The notes under the pieces are model-generated. The model ran no database searches, was not told where the DNA came from, and saw only the letters and a program-made list of their open reading frames with translations. The translations under genes and the position numbers were made by a program. A DNA stretch of 35,849 nt from Intoshia linei (Eukaryota; Orthonectida; Rhopaluridae). The stretch covers positions 1-35,849 of the forward strand of contig LWCA01000259.1 of the NCBI GenBank assembly GCA_001642005.1, given 5' to 3'. Positions 12,001-22,300 of this stretch are shown piece after piece (positions within the stretch are counted from its first letter, which is position 1; every line of letters starts with the position of its first letter).

Positions 12001-13104
12001 AACATTTTCTGAGGTGGTAAAGTGATTAAATTAATATTTTAGGATAAATTCGAATTAAATAAAAAGAAATGTATAGCTTACATACGGTTTTCAGTAAATT
12101 TAGTTACAATTTGCCCTTCTTACCAGGTATGTGATTATTTAATTTTTTATACATTATATAGAAATATTTTTTTAAATCATGGAACTATAAAGATTTGGTT
12201 AAAGATGCACATTTAATTGGAACCACTGATTGTGAATTACAGAACGAAGCATTATTTTTAATTTTAGCTTTAACTAATCCTAAACCTTGTAAGATTAATT
12301 AAAATAATTTAAATTATGATTGAAATTAGATGAAGATAAAATAGTTGAGTATCATTTGGCATGCGATACTGTCAAGTTTTTGTGGAATTATTTAACTAAA
12401 CCTCGAATAAACAGTTTGATTGCGCATGTAGCTATTGCAAAATTATGTTATTATTACAATTTGACTCAATTTATCAAGGTTAATTAAAAATAAATTCCTG
12501 AATTATCTCTGAATTAATGACTATTTTAGAAATTAAATGTAACAGAAATAATATATAATTCTTTCCTAGAAAATGAAACGTGCATTAATTGGATATTTTT
12601 CTTTTATTTTTTAACCTTTAATAAAAATGGACAAAATCTTTTTGTAAATTTAGGTACATTTGTATTTTATGTACATTATTTACATGTTAATTTCAATTTG
12701 AATTTTAGATTTGGGCCAATACTTTTTCAAACTTTTAAATCATCCACAGTACATTCATATTGCTCTGTGTGTTATTCGAAATAATTGCTTCAATTCTACT
12801 TTTAAGCTCTTTATTATGAATGACAGTATTTATGTGATTAACTTTAATATTTTTTTGTTTAGCAGAACGAATAAAAAACCTTTTATACCATTTAAATAAA
12901 CAGTGTGATTCAACCATGTCATCAATTTGTTTGGAAATCATTTCTATACTATCATTTAAATCACACAAGGTTTGTTATTTTGTGTTTTTTTAAATATATT
13001 GGACTTTTTATTTTTTGTAGTACAAAAATTTGCTTAAATCAGTTTTGAATCAAGATAGATTGGAATACCAAAATTTTGAAAAAATCAACGATAGACTCTT
13101 GTAG
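3022..13104 (+). CDS. Rttn: Rotatin/Ana3-like centriolar armadillo-type protein, 18-exon model
   Basis: Exons: 3022-3032, 3091-3280, 3696-4806, 6046-7072, 7111-7336, 7467-7501, 7558-7615, 7938-8096, 10146-11535, 11711-11790, 11910-11948, 12043-12126, 12162-12288, 12330-12478, 12530-12653, 12709-12825, 12863-12969, 13021-13104. All junctions are GT-AG, phases agree, and the total is 5,118 bases (1,705 codons plus stop). The protein is all-helical, Leu/Phe/Asn-rich and lacks membrane signals. The last eight exons align collinearly with the C-terminus of vertebrate rotatin as I remember it, for example NGQNLFVNLD against DGQQMILRLD. Rotatin and fly Ana3 act in centriole assembly. Family rotatins are roughly 2,000-2,200 residues, so the N-terminus is short: either exons lie beyond the window or the start at 3022 is wrong. 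The first two exons and the 3280 donor are the least certain parts. The 3' end converges on the formin gene. Confidence 0.72.
3696..4806 (+). CDS. Rttn: Rotatin-like gene, exon 3 (370 codons)
   Basis: A long open exon between acceptor AATAG at 3691-3695 and donor GTAATT at 4807. It enters in phase 0 as EYNYVYSETLF and leaves in phase 1. The predicted peptide is a run of amphipathic helices typical of armadillo/HEAT-like proteins. I recognise no short signature motif, so the family call here comes only from continuity with the C-terminal exons. Confidence 0.75.
4807..6045. other. Intron 3 of the rotatin-like gene, filled by a tandem array
   Basis: The intron runs from donor GTAATT (4807) to acceptor TTTAG (6041-6045). 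Most of it is the T-rich tandem array described at 5100-5960. No other gene is visible. Confidence 0.7.
5100..5960. repeat. Intronic T-rich minisatellite, unit roughly 50-60 bases
   Basis: The array is built from diverged units with the order TTTTTTATGAAATATT, AAAAGGG-like block, TTTTTTCTAAAG, TTGGTAAAATT. About a dozen GGTAAAA/TTGGTAAATT occurrences mark the units. A longer block around TAATTGATTGGTAAATTTCG occurs twice, at 5151 and 5349, exactly 198 bases apart, which points to a more recent higher-order duplication. Short open frames here are by-products of the repeat. Confidence 0.75.
6046..7072 (+). CDS. Rttn: Rotatin-like gene, exon 4 (342 codons)
   Basis: The exon starts after TTTAG at 6041-6045 with AT GAA AGC, completing GAT from the G left by exon 3, and ends AA before GTAATT at 7073. 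It stays open for over 1 kb in a sequence where chance frames rarely exceed 250 bases. Helical armadillo-type composition; no signature residues recognised. Confidence 0.75.
8097..10145. other. Large intron of the rotatin-like gene with repeat family D
   Basis: The intron lies between phase-0 exons 7938-8096 and 10146-11535. A copy of dispersed repeat family D occupies about 8545-8800, and weaker related blocks with 'AGGGTAAAAACC' and 'AAACTTATATCTTC' occur near 9640 and 9790. No coding exon consistent with the gene is seen. Confidence 0.6.
10146..11535 (+). CDS. Rttn: Rotatin-like gene, exon 9 (463 codons)
   Basis: The largest exon, entering in phase 0 after ATTTTAG with KKCWIDFIQFF and leaving in phase 1 at donor GTAATT (11536). 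The peptide is helical throughout. An acidic, Ser-rich low-complexity stretch (DKKDSSSNENIDTDCSNE) near its end is probably a loop between helical repeats. The unspliced frame stops shortly after the donor, consistent with splicing to 11711. Confidence 0.75.
11711..13104 (+). CDS. Rttn: Rotatin-like C-terminal exon cluster (9 exons)
   Basis: Nine short exons with small introns form the conserved C-terminus. Recognisable blocks in order are AMRDRCEIENV, KYFFKSWNYKDLV, LWNYLTKPRINSLIAHVAI, INWIFFFYFLTFNKNGQNLF, DLGQYFFKLLN, ERIKNLLYHLN and YKNLLKSVLNQDRLEY. Their order and spacing follow human rotatin from its MQLLRNC and LHSLWPW blocks to its final YQKAKTALKSP segment. The stop is TAG at 13102-13104. 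This block is the main evidence for the rotatin call. Confidence 0.75.
13007..13012 (-). terminator. Candidate polyadenylation signal of the formin gene
   Basis: AATAAA on the minus strand, about 150 bases past the formin stop. It lies inside the last intron of the rotatin-like gene, so a formin transcript ending here would overlap the last rotatin exon in antisense. Confidence 0.45.
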
Positions 13105-13133
13105 TAGGTTAATATGTAATGTGTAATTATACA

Positions 13134-13139
13134 AATAAA
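13134..13139 (+). terminator. Candidate polyadenylation signal of the rotatin-like gene
   Basis: AATAAA 30 bases after the TAG stop at 13102-13104. Cleavage 10-30 bases downstream would fall within or next to the last codons of the formin gene on the other strand. Confidence 0.55.
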
Positions 13140-13163
13140 TACAGTACGTATTTAAAAAGTTGA

Positions 13164-13300
13164 TTAACAAATTGGTTTTGTATCTGGCACTATTGTTCTT
13201 CTATTTTCCTTTTTTGGATTTCTGCGACATCTCCGTCTATTTAATCGTGGTTCGTTTAGAGAAACTTCAGTCAACATTTTTGTTAAGTAGTCATCTGCAT
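13164..13300 (-). CDS. Fhod: Formin final exon: DAD autoregulatory segment
   Basis: This exon encodes DADDYLTKMLTEVSL, the hydrophobic DAD helix, then NEPRLNRRRCRRNPKKENRR, the basic cluster, and ends TIVPDTKPIC before TAA at 13166-13164. It corresponds to human FHOD1 DEIMDLLVQSV followed by its Arg/Lys-rich stretch. The acceptor is AAAAAAG at 13301 and the phase (G+AT) agrees with exon 14347-14290. In FHOD1, ROCK phosphorylates S1131, S1137 and T1141 here to open the molecule. Only the Thr in RRT has a clear counterpart. Confidence 0.85.
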
Positions 13301-16300
13301 CTTTTTTTTTTAGTTTGTTTTCTATTTTTTAAATTTGTATCATTTTTAATTTTCATTTAAAATTATTTTTTTAAATGATTTTAATCTGGTGTTCACTTCA
13401 ATTTTTTTTGTTTTCTGTATAAAATATACTTTTCAAAAATAAAAGAATACTTTAAATGGGCGAATATTCAATTGAGCGACATAATCATCGATTTTTGTAT
13501 AAAATGTAGGATTTTTAAGGGAAAATTTTTTTCACCCTATTTTTAAAAATTTTGTAAGGTTTTTAAGGGAACATTCTTTTCATCCAATTTTTTAAAGATT
13601 TTGATGATAATTATCCCAAACTTTTGTAGTGTTTTTAAGGGGAAATTTTTCCCCAATTTTTAAAGACTTTGAAGATACCATTTGTCACCCAATTTTTATA
13701 GATTTGGGAGATTATTTTGGGACCAAAATTTTGTAGGGTTTTTAAGGGAACACATTTTTTAACCAAATTTTTAAAGATTTTTGACATAATTTTAAGAAAT
13801 AAATTTATTAGGGTTTTAGCCTTTTCACTGTCTGATGCAATTTTATGTACTATCACCACACGTCTGGAATTTATGTTTTAATTTAAACTTGTATTATTTT
13901 TAAATAATTACCTATGTGAAAATGTATGAAAATAAAAGAATAAAGTTTTTCAAAATTAAGCTGTGTATATCATAGAATACACAGACGTGTGAAGTGAAAT
14001 TGCTATGTCTAGTATAGATTCTATACTATAGATTACATAGACAGTGAAAGGGTTAAGAGACCATTTTTCACCCAATTTTTATAGATTTGGAAGATTATTT
14101 TGGGACCAAAATTTTGTGGAGTTTTTAAGGGAACGTTTTAAACATTTCAACGGATCTTGAAAATCTTTAAAAATTGGATGAAAATATATATTTCAAACCC
14201 ACAAATATTTATTCCAAAAATCAATATGATTAATTCACAAAAATCTATGATTATGTTGATAAATATGCATTGATCTAACAATAAATTACCCGTTTTTGTT
14301 CGTTCTTGTGGTTCTTCCGTGATTGTTTCAATTTCATTCATTTGTATCTAAATAAAATAATGTAATTTTTCATAAAATGTATACTATTTTTGTGTTGTTT
14401 AGTATTGTTTTTCCTCTAGTATTGCGTCTATATATTCGTTCTTTTTTTTTTTGGATTTTTTCCAAAACTTGATCTCTATTTTTTTAATATTTATTAATAA
14501 TATTTGAAAATGGGAAATTTTATGTGTTTTAAGGTTTATGATACGGGTTGACACAATTACCGGAAAATGTTGCGTGATGTTTAATTGTTAATACATTGTA
14601 TTGATTAATTTTTTTCAATATTAAACAATTTATGATACATGTGGCGTTTTTATCAAAAATTAAATTTATGAAAAATCGATAAAGGGCCAACGTGATTTGT
14701 AATATTTTTGAGAACATACACCATAATTACTAATTTAAACCCAAATTTTGATCAATAAGTTAATCATCTTAATTATATAAATTAAGTAAAATTTTTTATA
14801 TAATTATAATTCAGTTGAATTTTTTTTGATTTGTTCCGTATAAACGGGTATTAAATAATGTCTACCCCAGGTTTATAGCATAATTTTTTAAAAATAATTC
14901 ATATTTATATAATTATAATTATAGTTGAAATATTTTAATCAATATTAGTTGGGAAATTACTTTTTTCAATACCTCAACTTGAATTATTAATCATATTACC
15001 GATTCATATTGTAATCCATTGAAAAGTCGCGTATAATAATGCAAAATTCGTCAACTGATAGTTTTTTGGCGGTTTCATTAGAGAACCCAAAATAGGCTAA
15101 TACTGAATAATATCTAGTTATATTAATTAATTCATGTCCTTTAACATGAAATGATATTAAAGTTACCATTATTATATTATTTTATATTATAATAATAATT
15201 ATTTTAAATCCAATTTTTGACGAACCCCAGTTTACGAACCATAGATATATAGTAATTTATATTAATAACCTGTTCATTAGGCGTCTATGAGAAATTTGAA
15301 GAATTTGAATAGATTTAGTTGAATTCATCAAGAAATTTTTTATACTAAAAATTATTTATTAATTGTATGAAAACATTGAAATTACTCCAATTTGTTATCA
15401 AATGAAATTCCTTTTTTATTAATAATGAAATAATTTTTCCAACAATTTTTACAAGCAGTTTCTAATTTTTTTAAACGTTCCTTAATTTCACGAGAATCTA
15501 CCTGTGAAATAAATTTTTTATAATGAAATTTTATAATATACTTTACTACACCGTATAATGGCACCCATTTCACTGTACAGATTGGCACTAGTTTCGAAAT
15601 TATTGTTCATGATTTTGGCTATATGGTGCATTAAGCTGTTTTTGTTTGGACCTGTTTCTTTGATTTCTCCAATATTTTTTAAGTAATCAATTTGAAATGC
15701 GTTTTTCTATATGAAATATCAATTACATTGATAAAAAATTTAATTCAATTGAAATTCCTGAACAGGGTCGTGGAGAGACAGTAGGCCTATAGAAATTTTT
15801 TTTAAAAAATGGGACCTCTATACAATGTACATTGTACATTGTTTAATCGATCGTTCATCATCTTAAAATGAAAAATGAACGTTCCAAATCGCATTGGTCA
15901 TTGAATATATAGTTTTGGTATAGTTATGAAATTTTACATTACCTATTAATACAGTTAAAAAGTGACCTCTGATCATTGTAGGCCTGGGTCATATGACCCA
16001 ACTAACCCTCTTCACGGTCCTGCTACAGAGTAGAATGTGTGTTCATTAAAAACGTTTATTTTTTGAAAAACTAAAAATATCACTGGGTATAAGGCGGCGT
16101 TAGATATATCTAGAAATTTAGTGGAAACAAATGACTACTCAAAATTTTCTTATTAATTTCTATTGTACGAGAGTTGTAGTTATACTCTAAGGTTCAATTC
16201 AAATATTTGAATGAATTCCACGAAAAAACTAATGATTTAAAATTATCTATAGTGACTTTGGTAAATTTTAATTTACCGATGAGTTGTTCATGAATTTTCC

Positions 16301-19300
16301 AAGTTTCAATATTGTAAAAAGTATGTTTTTAAATATTTGACTCTTTTTTAAATTTTCTAGACCATTCATCAAATCATGAAGATATCCTCCAATTTCCTAA
16401 ATTTACAACTTTTTAAATTACATTATAAATGAGAATTTAGAAAATTTTATTAATCGAGTGTTCTTCAACCGGGGGAATTTCCCCGGTTGTAAGTTTAATA
16501 TTTAATTTTAATATTTGAAGGTTTGAAATTTAATATTTTTGATTATAAAAAAGACTGTTCCTCCCAAACTATCAACTCGTGTCACCAATTGAAACAAGGA
16601 TGAATTTTGTATAAAATGATGGTACATTTTAGTGCATTGATATTTTATTTTAGGGTTGTTTATAAACTATTTGTAATTATTCACTTAAATTAAGTGATAA
16701 AATCTTAATTAATTCTCTCCTTTATAAGTCAGTAAAGAAGAAAAATTTTATATTCTTTAAATTATTGTCATTTTCTTACCTCTTCAATTGATGGAAAATC
16801 TAGTTTGAATAGCCAAAGTGATAATCGTTCTTCCACTTGACTAAATAATGTTTTTGATAAAAATAATGTATAATTAATTTGGTAACTATATAATGATTCT
16901 ATGATGTAATATGATTATTCGTGGATCGATAACATCTACATTCGATGCATATATTCTTTGAAATAATTATGTTGATAATATTAAATTATACCAGAGGTTC
17001 CCACACTTTTTCTACGGCGGACCGGTAATAAATTACAAAATTTAACGCAGACCACTAAAGCGATATTACTAGGCACCATTAAAAAAATTTTGATGAAAAA
17101 CGTAATAAATTGACTTTTAATGAGTAAATTAATTTTAAATTAATTTTTTAAAAATTACTTGATGGACCGGTAAAAATTTTTCACGTACCATTACTGGTCC
17201 GCGAACCAGAATTTGGGAAACCCTGACTTATACATTGATATTTTATTTTGAAAATTAATAGAAATGTTATGTGGAAATAGGACAGTGAGAAATTTTAAGA
17301 AAATGAACTAATTAATTAACTTTTTTATAAAGGCCTTGATTTTTTAGTTTTAAAATCTAGCCTACCATTATCATTTGCAGACGACAAATTGGCGGTTTTT
17401 ATTAATACTTAGAGAAGACATATAACTATAATTAAAAATACCTGATGGAATTCATACTAACCAAAAACTTTTCGCATGGGTCATAAATTTTTAAATCTGG
17501 GTTTTCAGTAAGTAGTTCTTTAATACGGTTGATTTCTGATTCTTTTGGTAACATTTCACCACTTAATTTCTAAAATAAAATGAAATTATTTCTAATAAAA
17601 AAAGATATAAAAAGTAGAACCAGTGACCGTCAAAACTTTTCATTACACTGGTCTACAGACAGAACATTTTTTTGGGGGATTTATTTTGAAAAAGTTTAGC
17701 GAGTAACAAAATCTTTGTTTTAAATCAAAATAATAAGAACTAAAGTTTTTTTGTCAAATAAAGAAATTGGTGACTAGTGGAGGCTTCATTGTATATATAT
17801 TATTATAAATAATTACTTCGACCATGTCTCGACTCAAAATAGTAATATCCATTTTTAATATTGCATTTTTAATTATATGCTGTTCTGGAAATTTACGTAA
17901 TGCCACAGTCAAATTTGTTGATCTTTGTCTATCAATGAACAATGTTGTTTTAGTTTTGATTGATTTCTAAAATTATTAATTATCGATAAAACTTAAAATA
18001 AATTAAAAATTTTTTACGACCCAATAAAAAAATTTCAAATAATTTGAATCGTAACGGTGTTGAATGAGCCAACCCATTGTCCCATTAATAAATGTACATT
18101 AGAGCTATTCCAATTTTAACTTTTCTTTAAATTTAAAAAAGACATATATAGATAATAATCTCCATTTAATTTGCTACAAAATGATATAATTTTTTTTATT
18201 TTCGTCACAAAAAAAAACACGCATCCTTACCTTTTTTTGTTTTCCTAACATTTTTTTCCCGTAGTTGCCATGCATTTGTTATAATTTTAAGATATAACAT
18301 AGATCATATGACACCTATCACATTAATTAAAAAAAATCAATAAAAAATCCTTTATTTTAGACACAGTTCACGGGCAAACTTTTCGTTATTTTTAAAAAAA
18401 TTAAATAATTGCAAAAAAAGACATGAATTTATATGAACTGGGTCAAAATATTTTAAATTCTTCTATTTAAATATATTTTAAGTATTATTGTAAACAAATA
18501 ATTTTGTTAAGTTTATAATATTAAGAGTAAAACGAATTTAAAAATAATAAATTTAATTCATAACTTTTGTTTATATATTTTTTTGGATAAAAATGTAATA
18601 GCCCTAATGTACATTGTACATTATACCCAATAATTACCTTATTATTTTTCTTTTTTTCAATTTGTTTGGATTCAAAGAGTCTTTCAATTTCCAAAAAATC
18701 CACTTTAATGGAATCTAGAACCCTGACATCTGTCCATATTGTATCACATTCACTACCAGAACAATTAAAATACTTTTCATGTCCATTATTCCAGTGAAGT
18801 TTGATTAAACGTTTTTGTTTATCTTCACTATCATTAAAATTTTGTTTATTATTTGGTTTTGAGACAGGTGTAGAAATTTTGGGTGGTAAAGATATGCTAG
18901 GTGGCCCAGAAATTTTGGGTGGTCCCGAAATGGGTGGTGGTTGAGATATAACTGGTGGGCCAGATATTGGAGGCGGTTTAGATCCATTTGTAGTTTGTTT
19001 TTGTTTTTCACTTGGTTTCATGTTAAAATTAAATGATATCATATCCATATCATCTTTTTTTGTGAGTAAACTAAAGCAATAATCATTAATGTTGAGTCGA
19101 ACAGTATTTTCCAAGTTTTTACTAATACTGGTCCAAATTGATTCTGATTGAGACGCGTCAATGGTAAAGGAATTTGAATTGTTTAAATTTGTAACTCTTG
19201 GTTTATTGTCTGGTTCGTTTTTTTCTGTAATAGGATTTAGTAAGGGTTTTTCTACATTTTTTATATCCAATGCTACGTCTATATTTAAATAAAATTAATT

Positions 19301-22300
19301 AATACGCTAACGTAACGATAATGTTACAATTTTAATTTTATACCACTTATTTTTAGTGTGGAAATTGGTAGTCTCATTTTATGAACAGATTTGTTTTTTT
19401 TTGTTAATACTTCACTTTTCAATTCCTTGACGAAATCTAAAATATTTAATCTCATAAACCATTAATTAAGTTTACTTTTTTCAGGCTTAGCGGATTTTGG
19501 AATTTCATTCGACTTACTGCTAGGATTAATATATAGTCTTGTATAACTCTTTAATCTTACTCTTTTACAGGTAACGTATTTTCTACATTTTCTTGATCGT
19601 TTTGTAATAGGCTTGAATACGTTTCCAATTGTAATTTCAATGAATTATCTAAATTTACTCCGTATTGATATTAATGATGTGTTTAAATTTTAAATTTATA
19701 TTCAGATTTATGTCAACTATGTTTAATTTCATTACCTTTGTATTTATTCAATTTTTTCAGTATCTTGGTCATTTCTTGCTTCTTCATTGCATCCGTGATT
19801 TCATAAAAAATTGTTTGATCGTCTATATTTTCAAGTAACTTAAAAATAATTAATAAATTGAATTAAATTTAATACCTCATTAATTACTTTCAATGTTAGT
19901 GTTATTATCTCGTTAGTCACTACTACTTTTTCTTTCAATATTATCATAAATCGCATTGTTAACGGTGCATCTATGACCCAATTATTAATTTTTTATCATT
20001 TAATATTATATTATTTAGTATAGTTGTTTATTTAATAGGTATTGTTAATTTTATCCCATTATAATTATAAAATCTATTCAACAGTTAAAACTCGTAACAG
20101 TTGTTTTGAAATAAGAAAGTAATATTATTGTTATGCTTTTTTATTTTAAACATTAATCAAAAAAATTAACACTCTAAATTTTTATTATCTGTGAGCCCAA
20201 TATTTTCAAATGAAAAGAGAGAACGAGTACATGATCGATATACCAAAAAAATTTAAATATTTGGACCAACTCTACATTCATACGGTACTAATATTTGTCA
20301 TTAATGAAAGGTTTGTATTAATCAGTTTGGGATCACTGGAATAAGACCTATGTATGAGTCATGTGACTCATTTACAACTAATGCTTTAAATTATGAACAT
20401 TTACTTATTTTCAAATCGGCAAGTTTCATAGCATCAATCATGTAGTGTGTGTTTGTACCAATATACTTGACAAATGTGAGCAATAAGCATAATAGATTTT
20501 TTAGTACAATAGAATGCTAGAATATAGTTATTAATCAAGAACATCTTATTATCTAGTTATTATTATCTCTAATCCGTCAATGTCGGGACTTGGCATTATT
20601 TTAACATTGTAGATAATTTGGCAACACAGAGAAAAAAAACCATATACAAGGTTTGTGGAGAAACAACAGTGGTCCAAGTCAAATCAAAATTGTGCCATAT
20701 ATACAAGTAAACATTAAAGAGATTTCACCCTAGTCCCTCTTCACGACCCTGCATATAAATACCCCAAAAAAGATAAAAATATTAAAAATTATTTGTTAAT
20801 ATTCTAAAAACAATTATGATTAGACTCAACAAATCTAAATTTAATTGGTACGACAATTTATGCGTTAATTATAATTATTTAATTAACCTTTGAGGATAAT
20901 TGTTCATATGTCCATATAATAACGTTTTGTTGGTTTATAAATCCTTCCATACCGTCTACATAAACCATAATTGATAACATTGCTAAATTTAAATAATAAT
21001 TATGATTAAAACAAATTTTTACCTTTTAAGACATAATTTTGAAAAAATTTGTCAATGTTTCTGTCAAATATCCCCATTAATGCTTGTAAGCCGTCATGAT
21101 TCACAAATTCATGAACGAAGTCTTCGTCAGACTAAAATTGTAAAATTCGTACATTGTAGTTCAACGTTAAACATATTATAATCAGTGTTAGTAAATTGGA
21201 TGTTTCTTTAAAACCATGGTTCCAGATTGGGGCCCAAGTATAAATAATGTATAAAAAAAATTTGTCAACTTTTGTTTATTTTAATAGTAGCATTTTTAAT
21301 ATTTATTATAGAGTGCCAGATGTTGGGAATTTATTCAAAAACCTATACGACGGCTACATTATTATTAATGTCCCAAAAATCCCACTTTTATCCCACTATT
21401 AATAAATTTAATCAAAAATACCATTTCAAATCCTCACGGAAAAATCGACTTTTACCGATAGTTTTTTGAAAAATCCATTTAATCAAAGACCAAAATAATA
21501 TATCCATTTTAACAACCCTTGATGGAAAATACCCTTTTTTACTTTATTTTTTTTAAAAATTCGATTTTACCAAATATTATGTGTAACATCTTCTTAATCC
21601 AAAATAAAAAATCCAATTTTACCAACCCTTAATGGAAAAATCCCCAATTTTTCAATATTGTTTTTAAAAATCAGATTTCACCAAATCTTATGACCAACAA
21701 CTTCTCAATCCAAAATAAAAAATCCAATTTATAACCCTTAATGGAAAACTCCTTTTTTTTTAATAATTTTTTTAAAAATCTTTCAAATTCTTTTTAAAAC
21801 GCGTTCCAGCGTTTTATTTCTTTAAAATTCTAGGACTAATTTCTAAAAATAAAATTTGCAATAAATCAATACTTCCGCAAAATTGTATTTAAAATTGTGT
21901 TTTTTTAAATCTGGGACTTTTAATTTTTTAGTTAAAAGGTAACACACAAACATTGTATTTTATATAAATAAAGGATACTCATGTTTCATAGGGTATGACT
22001 CATACCAAATATTAAGAAAATTTATGATAATCATCAGGCTCAGTGATATCATCATTCATATATGATTTCAATGTTAATATGATATTTAGCTCGACTTTCG
22101 ACAATAAAAGTTTTTGATTTATAATTTACTAATAAATTATATTGTTTAGTAAAAAATGGTCACTGAATTAATAATTTTTTTTTTTAACTAAACTGTTATA
22201 TCAGCCCCAAAAAAGAAATCGACTATAGATCATTTTTTCAAGTGTGGTATATGCTGTAGAATTAAATTGCTATTATACCTCGAAAATGTATTTTAATCCA

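Noticed and set aside
12735-12968. 77-codon minus-strand frame
   Set aside because: Antisense to two rotatin C-terminal exons and the intron between them.
13160-13360. Hydrophobic plus-strand frame resembling a membrane protein
   Set aside because: It is the antisense of the formin DAD exon and its A-rich acceptor.
13500-14135. Regularly spaced repeats considered as a CRISPR-like array
   Set aside because: Units are diverged, unequal and T-rich with no unique spacers, and the setting is a eukaryotic intron.
20040-20140. Candidate for the missing formin exon (FLISKQLLRVLTVE and YNGIKLTIPI on the minus strand)
   Set aside because: The two pieces lie in different frames, have no AG acceptor after an upstream stop, and no GT donor. 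The similarity may be chance.
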